DNA from: Sphingomonadales bacterium
GTDB taxonomy: Bacteria; Pseudomonadota; Alphaproteobacteria; Sphingomonadales; Sphingomonadaceae
Reading direction: 5' to 3'
Assembly: GCA_027483465.1 (NCBI GenBank)
Contig: JAIXUQ010000030.1
Span: forward strand, 1-32,043
DNA: 32,043 bases
The translations under genes were made by a program, and so were the position numbers. Positions 8,472-16,317 of this stretch are shown in pieces. A model generated the notes under the pieces. That model saw only the letters and a program-made list of their open reading frames with translations, did no database searches and was not told the DNA's origin. The first letter of the stretch is position 1. Each line of letters starts with the position of its first letter.

Positions 8472-9793
8472 GCCCAGGGATATCCCGGCGCGCCGGGGCG
8501 CAGATGGGCAAAGCGCTGCTCCACCTCCGCCAGCGACAGCACATGGGCATCGCCCCCCGTCTCGCGCGGATCGCTGTTGCGGTGGCGCTTCAGCTCAAGC
8601 CGGGCCAGCTGGTTGCGGTGCACCTCGTCGGGCCCGTCGGCCAGGCGCAGCAGCCGCGCGGTGGCAAAGGCGGCGCTGAGCAGATGATCATTGGCGGTGC
8701 CGCCGCCGCCAAACATCTGCATGGCATGATCCACCACTGTCTGCGCCATCGCCGGGGCGGCGATCTTGATCATGGCGATTTCCGCCCGCGCCGCCTTGTT
8801 GCCCACCGTGTCCATCATGTGCGCCGCCTTCAGGGTGAGCAGCCGGCATTGCTCGATCGCCAGCCGCGCCCCGGCAATGCGCTCCAGCGTCACCGACTGG
8901 TCGGCCAGCGACTGGCCAAAGGGCGTGCGCTGTTCGGCCCGTCGGCACATGCGCTCAAGGGTGCGTTCGGCCAGGCCGATCAGGCGCATGCAATGGTGGA
9001 TGCGCCCCGGCCCCAGCCGCCCCTGCGCGATTTCAAAGCCGCGCCCTTCGCCCAGCAGCATGTTGCCGGCCGGCACGCGCACATCGCGGAACAGCACTTC
9101 AGAGGCGCGATCGGGCACGCCGTAAAAGCCCAGCACCGGCAGCGGCCGCAGCACGGTCACGCCCGGCGTGTCTTTCGGCACCAGGATCATCGATTGCTGG
9201 CGGTGGCGATCGGGGTGATCGGGCGCGGTCTTGCCCATCAGGATGATGATGCGACAGCGCGGATCGGTGGCGCCGGTGGTGTACCATTTGCGCCCGTTGA
9301 TCACATAGTCATCGCCATCGCGCACGATCGCGCAGGCGACATTGGTGGCATCAGACGAGGCGACCTCTGGCTCCGTCATGGCAAAGGAGGAGCGGATCTC
9401 GCCGGCCAGCAGCGGCGCCAGCCACTGCGCCTGCTGTTCCGCGGTGCCATAGCGCAGCAGCACCTCCATGTTGCCGGTGTCGGGCGCGGCGCAGTTGAAC
9501 ACCTCGGGCGCCATCAGCGAGCGGCCCATGATCTCGCACAGCGGGGCATATTGCAGGTTGGTCAGGCCGGTGTGGCCACTGCCGAAATCGCCGGCATGGG
9601 CCGGCAGGAACAGGTTCCACAGGCCCTCGGCCCGGGCAAGCGGCTTCAATTCCTCCACCACCGGATAGACGCCCCACGGGCCCAGCTGCTCGGCCTCGGC
9701 ATAATAGCGGGCCTCGTTGGGATAGATGTGGCGGGCCATGAACGCCTTCAGGCGCCCGGCGAGTTCGCGGGTGACGGCATCAGGCTCGAACAT
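8468..9793 (-). CDS. Acyl-CoA dehydrogenase family protein
   Basis: This 441-aa flavoprotein of the acyl-CoA dehydrogenase fold should introduce an alpha,beta double bond into a CoA thioester. The FAD/substrate region reads [16 protein letters not shown] and the C-terminal substrate-site region reads [35 protein letters not shown]. It belongs to the larger, ACAD10/11-like branch rather than the short-chain branch, and carries a C-terminal extension of about 40 residues after LELKRHR. An AAGGAG ribosome site precedes ATG 9793. It lies 27 bp after the thiolase gene and overlaps the fucosidase gene by ATGA. Together with the thiolase and CoA ligase it points to beta-oxidation of an alkyl side chain. 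The actual acyl group is unknown. Confidence 0.92.
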   Translation of the reverse strand: MFEPDAVTRELAGRLKAFMARHIYPNEARYYAEAEQLGPWGVYPVVEELKPLARAEGLWNLFLPAHAGDFGSGHTGLTNLQYAPLCEIMGRSLMAPEVFNCAAPDTGNMEVLLRYGTAEQQAQWLAPLLAGEIRSSFAMTEPEVASSDATNVACAIVRDGDDYVINGRKWYTTGATDPRCRIIILMGKTAPDHPDRHRQQSMILVPKDTPGVTVLRPLPVLGFYGVPDRASEVLFRDVRVPAGNMLLGEGRGFEIAQGRLGPGRIHHCMRLIGLAERTLERMCRRAEQRTPFGQSLADQSVTLERIAGARLAIEQCRLLTLKAAHMMDTVGNKAARAEIAMIKIAAPAMAQTVVDHAMQMFGGGGTANDHLLSAAFATARLLRLADGPDEVHRNQLARLELKRHRNSDPRETGGDAHVLSLAEVEQRFAHLRPGAPGYPWA

Positions 9794-9820
9794 AGTTGCA
9801 GCACTCCTTGTGGCCCGCGC

Positions 9821-10987
9821 TCATGGGCAGCGCTCGATCAGGGTGGCGTTGGCCATGCCGCCGGATTCGCACATGGTCACCAGGCCAAGGCGGCCGCCGC
9901 CGGCTTCCAGCGCCGCCAGGCAATTCAGGAACAGCCGCGCGCCCGATGCGCCCACCGGGTGGCCCAGCGCGATCGCACCGCCCATGGGGTTGACCCGGTC
10001 GGGATCGGCGCCGGTTTCGGCCAGCCAGTGCAGCACCACGCTGGCAAAGGCCTCGTTCACCTCGAACACGTCGATATCGCCGATCGCCAGCCCCGCCCGC
10101 GCCAGCAGCCGCGCGGTGGCCGGCACGATGGCGGTGAGCATCAGTACCGGATCATCCCCGGCAACGGCGAAATGGGTGATGCGGGCCCTGGGCCGCAGGC
10201 CAAGCGCGCGCGCCCTGCCCTCCTCCATGATCAGCACGGCGGCAGCGCCGTCGCTCACCGGGCTGGCATTGCCGGCCGTCACCTGCCAGCCGATGTCGGG
10301 AAAGCGGGCGGCCATCGCATCGCTGTGAAAGGCAGCGGGCAGCGCCGCCAGCCGTTCCAGGCTGCTGTCCGCGCGCACCCCCTCATCGGCCGTCACAATG
10401 CGATCGCCCACCCGGATCGGCACCAGGCCCGGCGCCGGATGCGCGGCGGCCAGCCGGTGGGAGCGCAGGGCAAAATGGTCCATCGCCGCCCGGCTGATCT
10501 GCCCCCGTGCCGCGATCAGTTCGGCCGAAACGCCCTGATGCACCAGCCCGTCGGGATAGCGGGCGGCCAGCGCCGCGCCCTGATTGTCGCGCCCCAGCCG
10601 GTTCGCCCTGGCCGGCACGGTGGACATCATCTCAACGCCGGCCGCCACCACCATGTCACAGGCGCCGGCGATCACCGCGCAGGCGGCAAAATCGATCGCC
10701 TGCTGGGCAGAACCGCACTTGCGGTCAAGGCTGACGGCGGGCACCGTTTCGGGCCAGCCGGCGGCCAGCACGGCCTGGCGGCCGATGTTGCCGGCCTGCT
10801 CGCCGGCCTGGATCACGCAGCCGGTGATGACATCCTCCACCGCGCCCGGATCAATGCCGGTGCGGGCCACCAGCGCGGTCAGGCACTGCGCCAGCAGATC
10901 AACCGGGTGCAGGCCGTGCAGCGCGCCGCCGGGCCGGCCCCGGGCAAAGGGCGAGCGCACGCCATCGACGATCACGGCCCGTCTCAT
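9821..10987 (-). CDS. Thiolase (acyl-CoA acetyltransferase)
   Basis: This 388-aa thiolase has a complete active site: Cys91 in LDRKCGSAQQ, the NEAFA block with His320 nearby, His343 in GGAIALGHPVGASG, and Cys373 in TMCESGGMANA. It should cleave a 3-ketoacyl-CoA with CoA, releasing acetyl-CoA. In the proposed pathway a natural substrate would be an aroylacetyl-CoA made by carboxylation and CoA activation of an aryl methyl ketone; general beta-oxidation is the conservative alternative. Length and motifs are normal for degradative or biosynthetic thiolases. It follows the carboxyltransferase gene after 24 bp and precedes the acyl-CoA dehydrogenase after 27 bp, so all three are probably co-transcribed. 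Confidence 0.93.
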   Translation of the reverse strand: MRRAVIVDGVRSPFARGRPGGALHGLHPVDLLAQCLTALVARTGIDPGAVEDVITGCVIQAGEQAGNIGRQAVLAAGWPETVPAVSLDRKCGSAQQAIDFAACAVIAGACDMVVAAGVEMMSTVPARANRLGRDNQGAALAARYPDGLVHQGVSAELIAARGQISRAAMDHFALRSHRLAAAHPAPGLVPIRVGDRIVTADEGVRADSSLERLAALPAAFHSDAMAARFPDIGWQVTAGNASPVSDGAAAVLIMEEGRARALGLRPRARITHFAVAGDDPVLMLTAIVPATARLLARAGLAIGDIDVFEVNEAFASVVLHWLAETGADPDRVNPMGGAIALGHPVGASGARLFLNCLAALEAGGGRLGLVTMCESGGMANATLIERCP

Positions 10988-11011
10988 GCGGCTGTTCTCA
11001 TGCTGGTGGCC

Positions 11012-12463
11012 TCATCGGCTCAGCTCCACCGAAAGCGTCTCGCCGGCCAGGCGGAAGTGCCGGCTGGAAAGGGTCTTCATCAGGCGGATGACCTGATCGG
11101 CCTCGGCCGAGGAGGCCAGCGGCAGGCTGGTGACCAGCGGGCCGGCGGCGCGCATCCGCTCGATATCGGCCTGCGGCACCAGCGCCCGCAGGAACAGTTC
11201 GTTATCATCATCGGTGCCATGGCGGCGGCGCAGTTCGGCCAGGCTGGGCTGTTCGGGCGGATTGGCCAGCACCTGCCCGGCCTTGGGATCGGCCATGATC
11301 CGGTCAAGCACGTTCGGATCGATGGGGGCCACCGGCTGGCCATAATGGCCGGCGGCATAGGTGATCACCTCCTCGGGAATGATCGACCAGCGCTGACCGG
11401 TGACGATGTTGAGCACCGCCTGGATGCCGACCAGCTGGCTGAACGGCGTGGCCATGCCCGGCCAGCCCAGTTCGCGGCGCACCTGCGCCACCTCGGCCAG
11501 CACCTCGCCCAGCCGGTCGTCCATGCCATGCTGTTTCAACTGGGCCTTCAGCGTGCCCACCATGCCGCCGGGGATCTGGTGGGCCACGGCAAACAGATCA
11601 TATTCGGCATGGGCGTTCACCGTGAAGCCGCAGGCGCGGCCCACCGCCTCGAAATGGGCGGCAACCGGCGGCAGGCAGGCCAGATCCAGATCATGGCTGT
11701 GGCCCAGATGGGCCAGATTGGCGGCCATGCATTCGGTGGAGGGCACCGACGGGCCATTGGCCATCGGCCGGCTGGCGGTGTGCAGGATGCTCACGCCCAG
11801 TGCCAGCGCATCGCAATAGGCCTTGGCCGATTGGCCCATCAGATTGTTGGCATGAAATTCGATCGGCTTGCCGCGCGCCTCGGCAACAATGGCGGGCAGC
11901 AGCGTTGACAGCCGCTCCTTCTCCAGCACCCCGGCGGTGTCATAGAGCAGCAGCGTGTCCACCTCGGGCAGCGCCGCCAGCGCCGCCGCCTTCTGCGCAT
12001 AATAGGCATCGGTGTGCACCGGGGAGAGGGTGAACATGATGGCGCCGGCCACTTCGGAGCCGAATTCCTTGGCCACCTGCGCCAGCCGCCGGGTGCGCCC
12101 GATATCGAACAGCACGTCATAGATCCAGAAACTGCGGGCGCCGTGGCGGTTGAGCTGGCGCATCCACAGATCCATCAGCGCATCGGGCGTGGTGCGAAAG
12201 CTGATGGCGGCATTGGCGCGCATGCCCGAACGCAGCACCGTGCGCGGCATGGCGGCGGCCAGCGCATCCATCATCGCCCAGGGATTTTCGCGGCAATGGC
12301 GCACCAGCACCTCGAAATGATGCGATCCGGTGAGATCGATCACCCGGAACCCGGTGCGGTCCAGCGCCGCGCAGGCCGGCAGGGCGTGGCGGGCCTGCAT
12401 GCGCATGCCCCACAGCGATTGCTGGCCATCGCGCAGCGTCTGATCAAGAAATTCCACCTTCAT
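11012..12463 (-). CDS. Divergent pyruvate-carboxylase-type carboxyltransferase subunit
   Basis: This 483-aa protein resembles the carboxyltransferase domain of pyruvate carboxylase, oxaloacetate decarboxylase alpha and the transcarboxylase 5S subunit. It opens with LDQTLRDGQQSLWGMRM (D7 at the metal position), keeps SRPMANGPSVPSTE late in the barrel, and has the helical PYC_OADA-type region with IPGGMVGTLKAQL and the AVLNIVTGQRW block. It would move CO2 from biotin to an acceptor. Unusually, the motif that normally reads KDMAG reads YDTAG, so the carbamylated metal-binding Lys is Tyr, and the HxH of the HTHD motif reads HAN, so one ligand His is Asn. The usual pyruvate-binding environment may therefore be changed. 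The gene overlaps the biotin carboxylase gene by ATGA. The fold call is firm; the acceptor is unknown and probably not pyruvate. Confidence 0.85.
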   Translation of the reverse strand: MKVEFLDQTLRDGQQSLWGMRMQARHALPACAALDRTGFRVIDLTGSHHFEVLVRHCRENPWAMMDALAAAMPRTVLRSGMRANAAISFRTTPDALMDLWMRQLNRHGARSFWIYDVLFDIGRTRRLAQVAKEFGSEVAGAIMFTLSPVHTDAYYAQKAAALAALPEVDTLLLYDTAGVLEKERLSTLLPAIVAEARGKPIEFHANNLMGQSAKAYCDALALGVSILHTASRPMANGPSVPSTECMAANLAHLGHSHDLDLACLPPVAAHFEAVGRACGFTVNAHAEYDLFAVAHQIPGGMVGTLKAQLKQHGMDDRLGEVLAEVAQVRRELGWPGMATPFSQLVGIQAVLNIVTGQRWSIIPEEVITYAAGHYGQPVAPIDPNVLDRIMADPKAGQVLANPPEQPSLAELRRRHGTDDDNELFLRALVPQADIERMRAAGPLVTSLPLASSAEADQVIRLMKTLSSRHFRLAGETLSVELSR

Positions 12464-13812
12464 GCCGCCGACCTGACGCCTGCCATGAACGCGCCCTCCA
12501 GCCAGCGGGTGGACAGCCGGTTGGCGATGAAATCGCCATGGCCGGCGATGCGGCGCAGGAACGGGATGGAGGTGGCGATGCCCTCAACCCGGAAATCCGC
12601 CAGCCCGGCCTGCAACCGGGCCACCGCCAGCGCGCGGGTGGGCGCGGCCACGATCAGTTTGGCCACCATGCTGTCATAAAAGGGCGGCACCTGGCAGCCG
12701 GCGGCAAAGCCGCTGTCGAGCCTGAGGCCGGGCGGCGGCTGCCAGCCGGTGATGCGCCCCGGCGCCGGCCGGAAGCCGCCATCGGCGTCCACCGCCTCGG
12801 CCAGGATGCGCACTTCGATGGCATGGCCGCGCGGCACCAGCCGGGCCGGCGGTTCGAAGCGGCCCAGGGCAAGCGCGATCTGCCATTGCACCAGATCAAT
12901 GCCCCAGACCATCTCGCTCACCGGATGTTCGACCTGGATGCGGGCGTTGACCTCGAGGAAGCGATACTGGCCGCGCGCTGCGTCCCACAGAAATTCCACC
13001 GTGCCGGCACCGCGATAGGCGATGGCGCCCAGCAGGCGGGCGGCGGCCGCCTCCATGTCGGCACGGGCCGCTTCGGGCACCGCGACGGCCGGGGCCTCCT
13101 CCACCAGTTTCTGATAGCGGCGCTGGATCGAACAATCGCGCGTGCCCAGCGTGATCACCCGGCCATCGCCCAGGCCAAAGGCCTGCACCTCGACATGGCG
13201 GGCGGATTCAACAAAGGGTTCCAGATAGATGCGCCCGTCGCCAAAGGCGGCCTCAGCTTCGGCGCGGGCCGCGGCCAGGGCGGCGGCCAGCCCGGTTTCG
13301 GCCTGCACCACCCGCATCCCGCGCCCGCCGCCGCCGGCCGAAGCCTTGGTGACCACCGGATAGCCCAGGCTGCGGGCGGCGCTGGCCGCTGCCCCGGCGT
13401 CTTCCAGGGCATCGCTGGCCTGCCCGGTTTCCACGCCCAGCGTGCGGGCCAGCGCCCGCGCCGCCAGCTTGTCACCCACCGCTGCCATCTGCGCCGGGGT
13501 GGGGCCGCAAAAGGCCAGGCCGGCATCGGCGACACCTTGAGCGAAGGCGGCATTTTCCGACAGGAAGCCATAGCCGGGGTGCAGCGCGGTGCAGCCGCTG
13601 GCGGTGGCGGCGTGCAGCAGCAGCCGGCCATCCAGATAGGATTGGCGGGCCGGCGCCGGGCCCAGCACCAGCGCGCGGTTGGCCGCCCGCGCCCACAGAC
13701 TGTCGCGATCGGCCTCGGACACGCCCACCACCGTCTCGATGCCCAGCGCCTGCGCCGCCGCGATGATGCGGCAGGCGATCTCGCCGCGGTTGGCCACAAA
13801 CAGCCTAGGCAT
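12460..13812 (-). CDS. Biotin carboxylase subunit
   Basis: This 450-aa ATP-grasp enzyme carboxylates biotin on the carrier protein using ATP and bicarbonate. All main motifs are present: FVANRGEIACRII at the N-terminus, LHPGYGFLSENA, the glycine-rich ATP loop KASAGGGGRGMRV, CSIQRRYQKLVEEAP, EVNARIQVEHPVSE with the catalytic Glu/Arg, AIEVRILAE, and YDSMVAKLI near the C-terminus. The chosen ATG 13812 gives the standard N-terminus and overlaps the BCCP gene by 8 bp; an upstream in-frame start would add 16 unrelated residues. The gene lies between the BCCP and the carboxyltransferase, so the three form one dedicated three-subunit carboxylase rather than the acetyl-CoA carboxylase of fatty acid synthesis. 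Confidence 0.95.
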   Translation of the reverse strand: MPRLFVANRGEIACRIIAAAQALGIETVVGVSEADRDSLWARAANRALVLGPAPARQSYLDGRLLLHAATASGCTALHPGYGFLSENAAFAQGVADAGLAFCGPTPAQMAAVGDKLAARALARTLGVETGQASDALEDAGAAASAARSLGYPVVTKASAGGGGRGMRVVQAETGLAAALAAARAEAEAAFGDGRIYLEPFVESARHVEVQAFGLGDGRVITLGTRDCSIQRRYQKLVEEAPAVAVPEAARADMEAAAARLLGAIAYRGAGTVEFLWDAARGQYRFLEVNARIQVEHPVSEMVWGIDLVQWQIALALGRFEPPARLVPRGHAIEVRILAEAVDADGGFRPAPGRITGWQPPPGLRLDSGFAAGCQVPPFYDSMVAKLIVAAPTRALAVARLQAGLADFRVEGIATSIPFLRRIAGHGDFIANRLSTRWLEGAFMAGVRSAA

Positions 13813-14260
13813 CCGGCCTGATCCGGAACAGCGGCTGGCCATGCTCGACCAGATCGCCATCGCTGGCGAGGATGGCGGTGATCACCCCGGCGCATGGCGA
13901 TTGCACGCTGGTGAACAGCTTCATCACCTCGACGAGGCACAGATCATCGCCGGCCGCCACGCGCGCGCCCAGCTGGGTGAAGGGCGGGGCGCCGGGCTTG
14001 GGCGCGCGATAGAAGGTGCCCAGGCTGGGCGCCGGCACCGGCAGGCTGCCATCCGGCGGCTCGGCCGCCAGGGTGGGCGGCGGGGCCGGCGGTGGCGGCG
14101 CGGCGGCCGGAAGGGGTGTGGGCGAAAGGGTTGAGGGCGGGGCGTCACCGTCCTTCGACAGCATGATCTCGATGCCATCGGCCTTCAGATGGATGGTGCG
14201 CCAGTCGCTGGCCTCGAACGTGGCGAGGATGGCATCGATATCGCTGCGGGAAATCGCCAT
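13805..14260 (-). CDS. Biotin carboxyl carrier protein
   Basis: This 151-aa protein carries the biotin that shuttles CO2 between the carboxylase and the carboxyltransferase. It resembles AccB: an N-terminal segment of about 38 residues, a Pro/Ala-rich flexible linker (about 40-70), then a biotinyl domain containing GTFYRAPKPG and the attachment motif EVMKLF with Lys114. The linker is typical of mobile carriers. ATG 14260 is preceded by GGAGG at a somewhat long spacing of about 13 nt, within the 9-bp gap and the end of the dikinase-like gene. Its TAG stop overlaps the start of the biotin carboxylase gene. As a separate carrier beside a pyruvate-carboxylase-type carboxyltransferase it completes an unusual mixed architecture. 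Confidence 0.93.
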   Translation of the reverse strand: MAISRSDIDAILATFEASDWRTIHLKADGIEIMLSKDGDAPPSTLSPTPLPAAAPPPPAPPPTLAAEPPDGSLPVPAPSLGTFYRAPKPGAPPFTQLGARVAAGDDLCLVEVMKLFTSVQSPCAGVITAILASDGDLVEHGQPLFRIRPDA

Positions 14261-14269
14261 GGTTTTGGT

Positions 14270-15706
14270 TCAGCCTCCGCGTTCGGCAAGTGCGGCGAGG
14301 CGCGGCGCGTCGGCCGCCGCCAGCGCCAGCGCACGATAGCGGGCCAAAGCCGGTGCCGGCGGCGGCGCTGCCAGCGGCAGCAGGCCGGCAAACACCCGCC
14401 CGCTGGTGCCGCACACCGTGACCGGCTGCCCGGCGAGCAGCGCCAGCGTGCCGGCGCCGCAGCCAGTGACCACCGGCTTGCCCAGCGCGCGCCCCACCAC
14501 GGCCGCGTGGCTGGTGGCCCCGCCGGCTTCGGTGACGACGGCCACCGCCGCCAGCATGCCGCCCACATCATCCGGGCTGGTGGTGGGGCGCACCAGCACC
14601 ACGGTCTCGCCGGCGGCGGCCCGCGCCTCGGCCTCGGGCGCGCTGGTGACGGCGAGGCCGGCCCCGGCGCCCGGGGAGGCCGGGGTGCCGCTGGCCAGCA
14701 GCGGTGCCGCACCGGGATCGGTCAGCACCGGGGCCAGCATCGCGGCCAGTTGCGCCGGTGTGACTCGCGCCAGCGCCTCCTCACGGCTGATCAGGCCTTC
14801 ATCATGCATGGCCATGGCGATGGTGACTGCCGCGCGCGCCGTGCGCTTGGCGGCGCGGCTCTGCAGGAAATACAGGCGGCCGGCCTCGATGGTGAACTCG
14901 ATATCCTGGGCATCGCGGCCGGCCTGTTCGAGCGCGCGGGCCCCGGCCAGCAATTGGGCATGTGCCTCGGGCAGGGTGGCGGCCAGACGCTCCAGCGGCT
15001 CGGCATTGTGGGTGCCCGCCACCAGCGCCTCGCCCTGCGCGCGGGCCAGCCATTCGCCCCAGGGGGCCGGCTCGCCGCTGATCGGGTTGCGGCTGAACAT
15101 CACGCCGGTGCCCGAACGGTCACACAGATTGCCGAACACCATCGCCTGAACGGTGACCGCGGTGCCCAGATCATCGGGAATGCCGTGATGGGCGCGGTAG
15201 CGGCGGGCGCGGCGGCTGTTCCACGATGCCATCACCGCCGCCACGGCGGCCAGCAGCTGGCTTGGCGCATCGCCGGGCACCGCGCCAACACAGGCGGTGA
15301 ACTGGGCGTGGAAGGCGGCCCGCAGGCTGTCGACAAAGGCGGGATTGCCGGTTTCCGTCGCCAGCCCGGCCGCCACCGCATCGGTGAGGCCCAGATTGAG
15401 CAGGGTTTCCATCATGCCCGGCATCGAGACGGCGGCCCCCGATCGCACCGCGACCAGCAAGGGCCGTTCGGCGCCGCCAAAGCGCCGGCCGGTGGCCGCC
15501 TCAAGCCCGCGCACGCCGGCCATCAGCTGGCCGGCAAAGCCCTCGGGCAACTGGCCGGCCTGCGCCCAGGCCCGCGCCACCGCGGTGGGCACCACGAAGG
15601 CCGGCGGCACCGGCAGCCCCAGCCGTGCCATCGCCAGCAGGGATGCCGCCTTGCCGCCGATGCGATCCGGCCCGGCATCCAGCGTTGCCTCCAGCGGCAG
15701 GATCAT
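14270..15706 (-). CDS. Truncated PPDK-like kinase: ATP-grasp plus phosphohistidine domain
   Basis: This 478-aa protein matches the first half of pyruvate, phosphate dikinase. It has the N-terminal nucleotide-binding part (GGKAASLLAMARLGLPVP at 17-34; VRSGAAVSMPGMMETLLNLG at 87-106), the DIEFTIEAGRLYFLQSR block (268-284), and a swivelling phosphohistidine domain with GGATSHAAVVGRALGKPVV and catalytic His400. The C-terminal PEP/pyruvate-binding barrel of PPDK is absent; the protein ends about 70 residues after the histidine domain. It should take phosphate from ATP onto His400 but cannot phosphorylate pyruvate by itself. Related two-domain or split proteins occur in rifampin phosphotransferase and phenylphosphate synthase. 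It is coupled upstream to a 204-aa unknown by ATGA and followed by the carboxylase genes, which suggests phosphorylation of the carboxylase's substrate. Confidence 0.92.
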   Translation of the reverse strand: MILPLEATLDAGPDRIGGKAASLLAMARLGLPVPPAFVVPTAVARAWAQAGQLPEGFAGQLMAGVRGLEAATGRRFGGAERPLLVAVRSGAAVSMPGMMETLLNLGLTDAVAAGLATETGNPAFVDSLRAAFHAQFTACVGAVPGDAPSQLLAAVAAVMASWNSRRARRYRAHHGIPDDLGTAVTVQAMVFGNLCDRSGTGVMFSRNPISGEPAPWGEWLARAQGEALVAGTHNAEPLERLAATLPEAHAQLLAGARALEQAGRDAQDIEFTIEAGRLYFLQSRAAKRTARAAVTIAMAMHDEGLISREEALARVTPAQLAAMLAPVLTDPGAAPLLASGTPASPGAGAGLAVTSAPEAEARAAAGETVVLVRPTTSPDDVGGMLAAVAVVTEAGGATSHAAVVGRALGKPVVTGCGAGTLALLAGQPVTVCGTSGRVFAGLLPLAAPPPAPALARYRALALAAADAPRLAALAERGG

Positions 15707-16317
15707 TCCACCCGCTCCGTGCCCGACAGGCGCAGCAGATCCTCGTGCAGATCAAACCAAAATGTGTGATAGCTTTCGCAGCCGACATCCGAGACGAAGG
15801 CGATCTCTCCATCCTCCGCGCGTTCAAGCGCGGCCAGCAGCCCGTCGCGCGTGACGGCCAGGCGCGGCACCAGCCCGGCCAGCTGATCGAGCAGCGGGGT
15901 GACACGGTCGTGAAAACGGCCCAACCGATCGATGATGCGGGCATCATGGGCCGGATCGTCATGATCATTGGCCAGGGTGACACCGCCGATGCTGCGGGTT
16001 TGCCAATCGGTCATGAGCGCCTTGAGATCATGGTTGACCACTTCAAACCGGGCCACGGCCGCCACAAAGGCGGGATCGGCACGCAGCGCAGCACAGGTGC
16101 GGGAATAATCGGCCGCCAGCGCCAGGCGGGCCAGCGGCGCCAGCATCAGCCGCTCACCGGCGCGCACCACGCGGCCGTGGGCGGCGGCCAGAACCAGCAT
16201 GGCCTCGGCCTCGGCCGGGTCCATCGCCATGCGCCGCGCCACGTCGGCAGGGGTGGCGGTGCGCAGGATGGCCAGGCCATGCAGGGCCAGGTGCCAGCCG
16301 GGTCCGGGGTTTCTCAT
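15703..16317 (-). CDS. Unrecognised 204-aa protein with winged-helix-like start
   Basis: I do not recognise this protein. From ATG 16317 it opens with about 70 residues that read like a small winged-helix fold (ALHGLAILRTATPADVARRM, then LLVLAAAHGRVVRAGERLMLAPLAR). The remainder is helical, with several charged and aromatic patches such as VNHDLKALMTDWQTRSIGG and SYHTFWFDLHEDLLRLSG at the C-terminus. It has no signal peptide or membrane segment. Its position decides its interest: ATGA overlaps tie it to the CoA ligase before it and to the dikinase-like kinase after it, so it is probably made in fixed ratio with that kinase. It could be a subunit, substrate-binding module or regulator of the phosphotransferase. 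The coding call rests on frame, couplings and normal codon bias; the function is open. Confidence 0.82.
   Translation of the reverse strand: MRNPGPGWHLALHGLAILRTATPADVARRMAMDPAEAEAMLVLAAAHGRVVRAGERLMLAPLARLALAADYSRTCAALRADPAFVAAVARFEVVNHDLKALMTDWQTRSIGGVTLANDHDDPAHDARIIDRLGRFHDRVTPLLDQLAGLVPRLAVTRDGLLAALERAEDGEIAFVSDVGCESYHTFWFDLHEDLLRLSGTERVE

Noticed and set aside
8504-11908. Very long plus-strand open frame of about 1134 codons
   Set aside because: It runs antisense to the acyl-CoA dehydrogenase, thiolase and carboxyltransferase genes, has low-complexity His/Gln/Gly/Arg-rich composition and no family motif. It is a third-position GC shadow.
12460-14260. Housekeeping acetyl-CoA carboxylase accBC
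   Set aside because: The partner carboxyltransferase is of the pyruvate carboxylase type, not AccAD, and the genes are embedded in a catabolic operon.
14270-15706. Annotation as pyruvate, phosphate dikinase or PEP synthase of central metabolism
   Set aside because: The pyruvate/PEP-binding barrel is absent and the gene sits in a catabolic operon, so the central-metabolism label would mislead.
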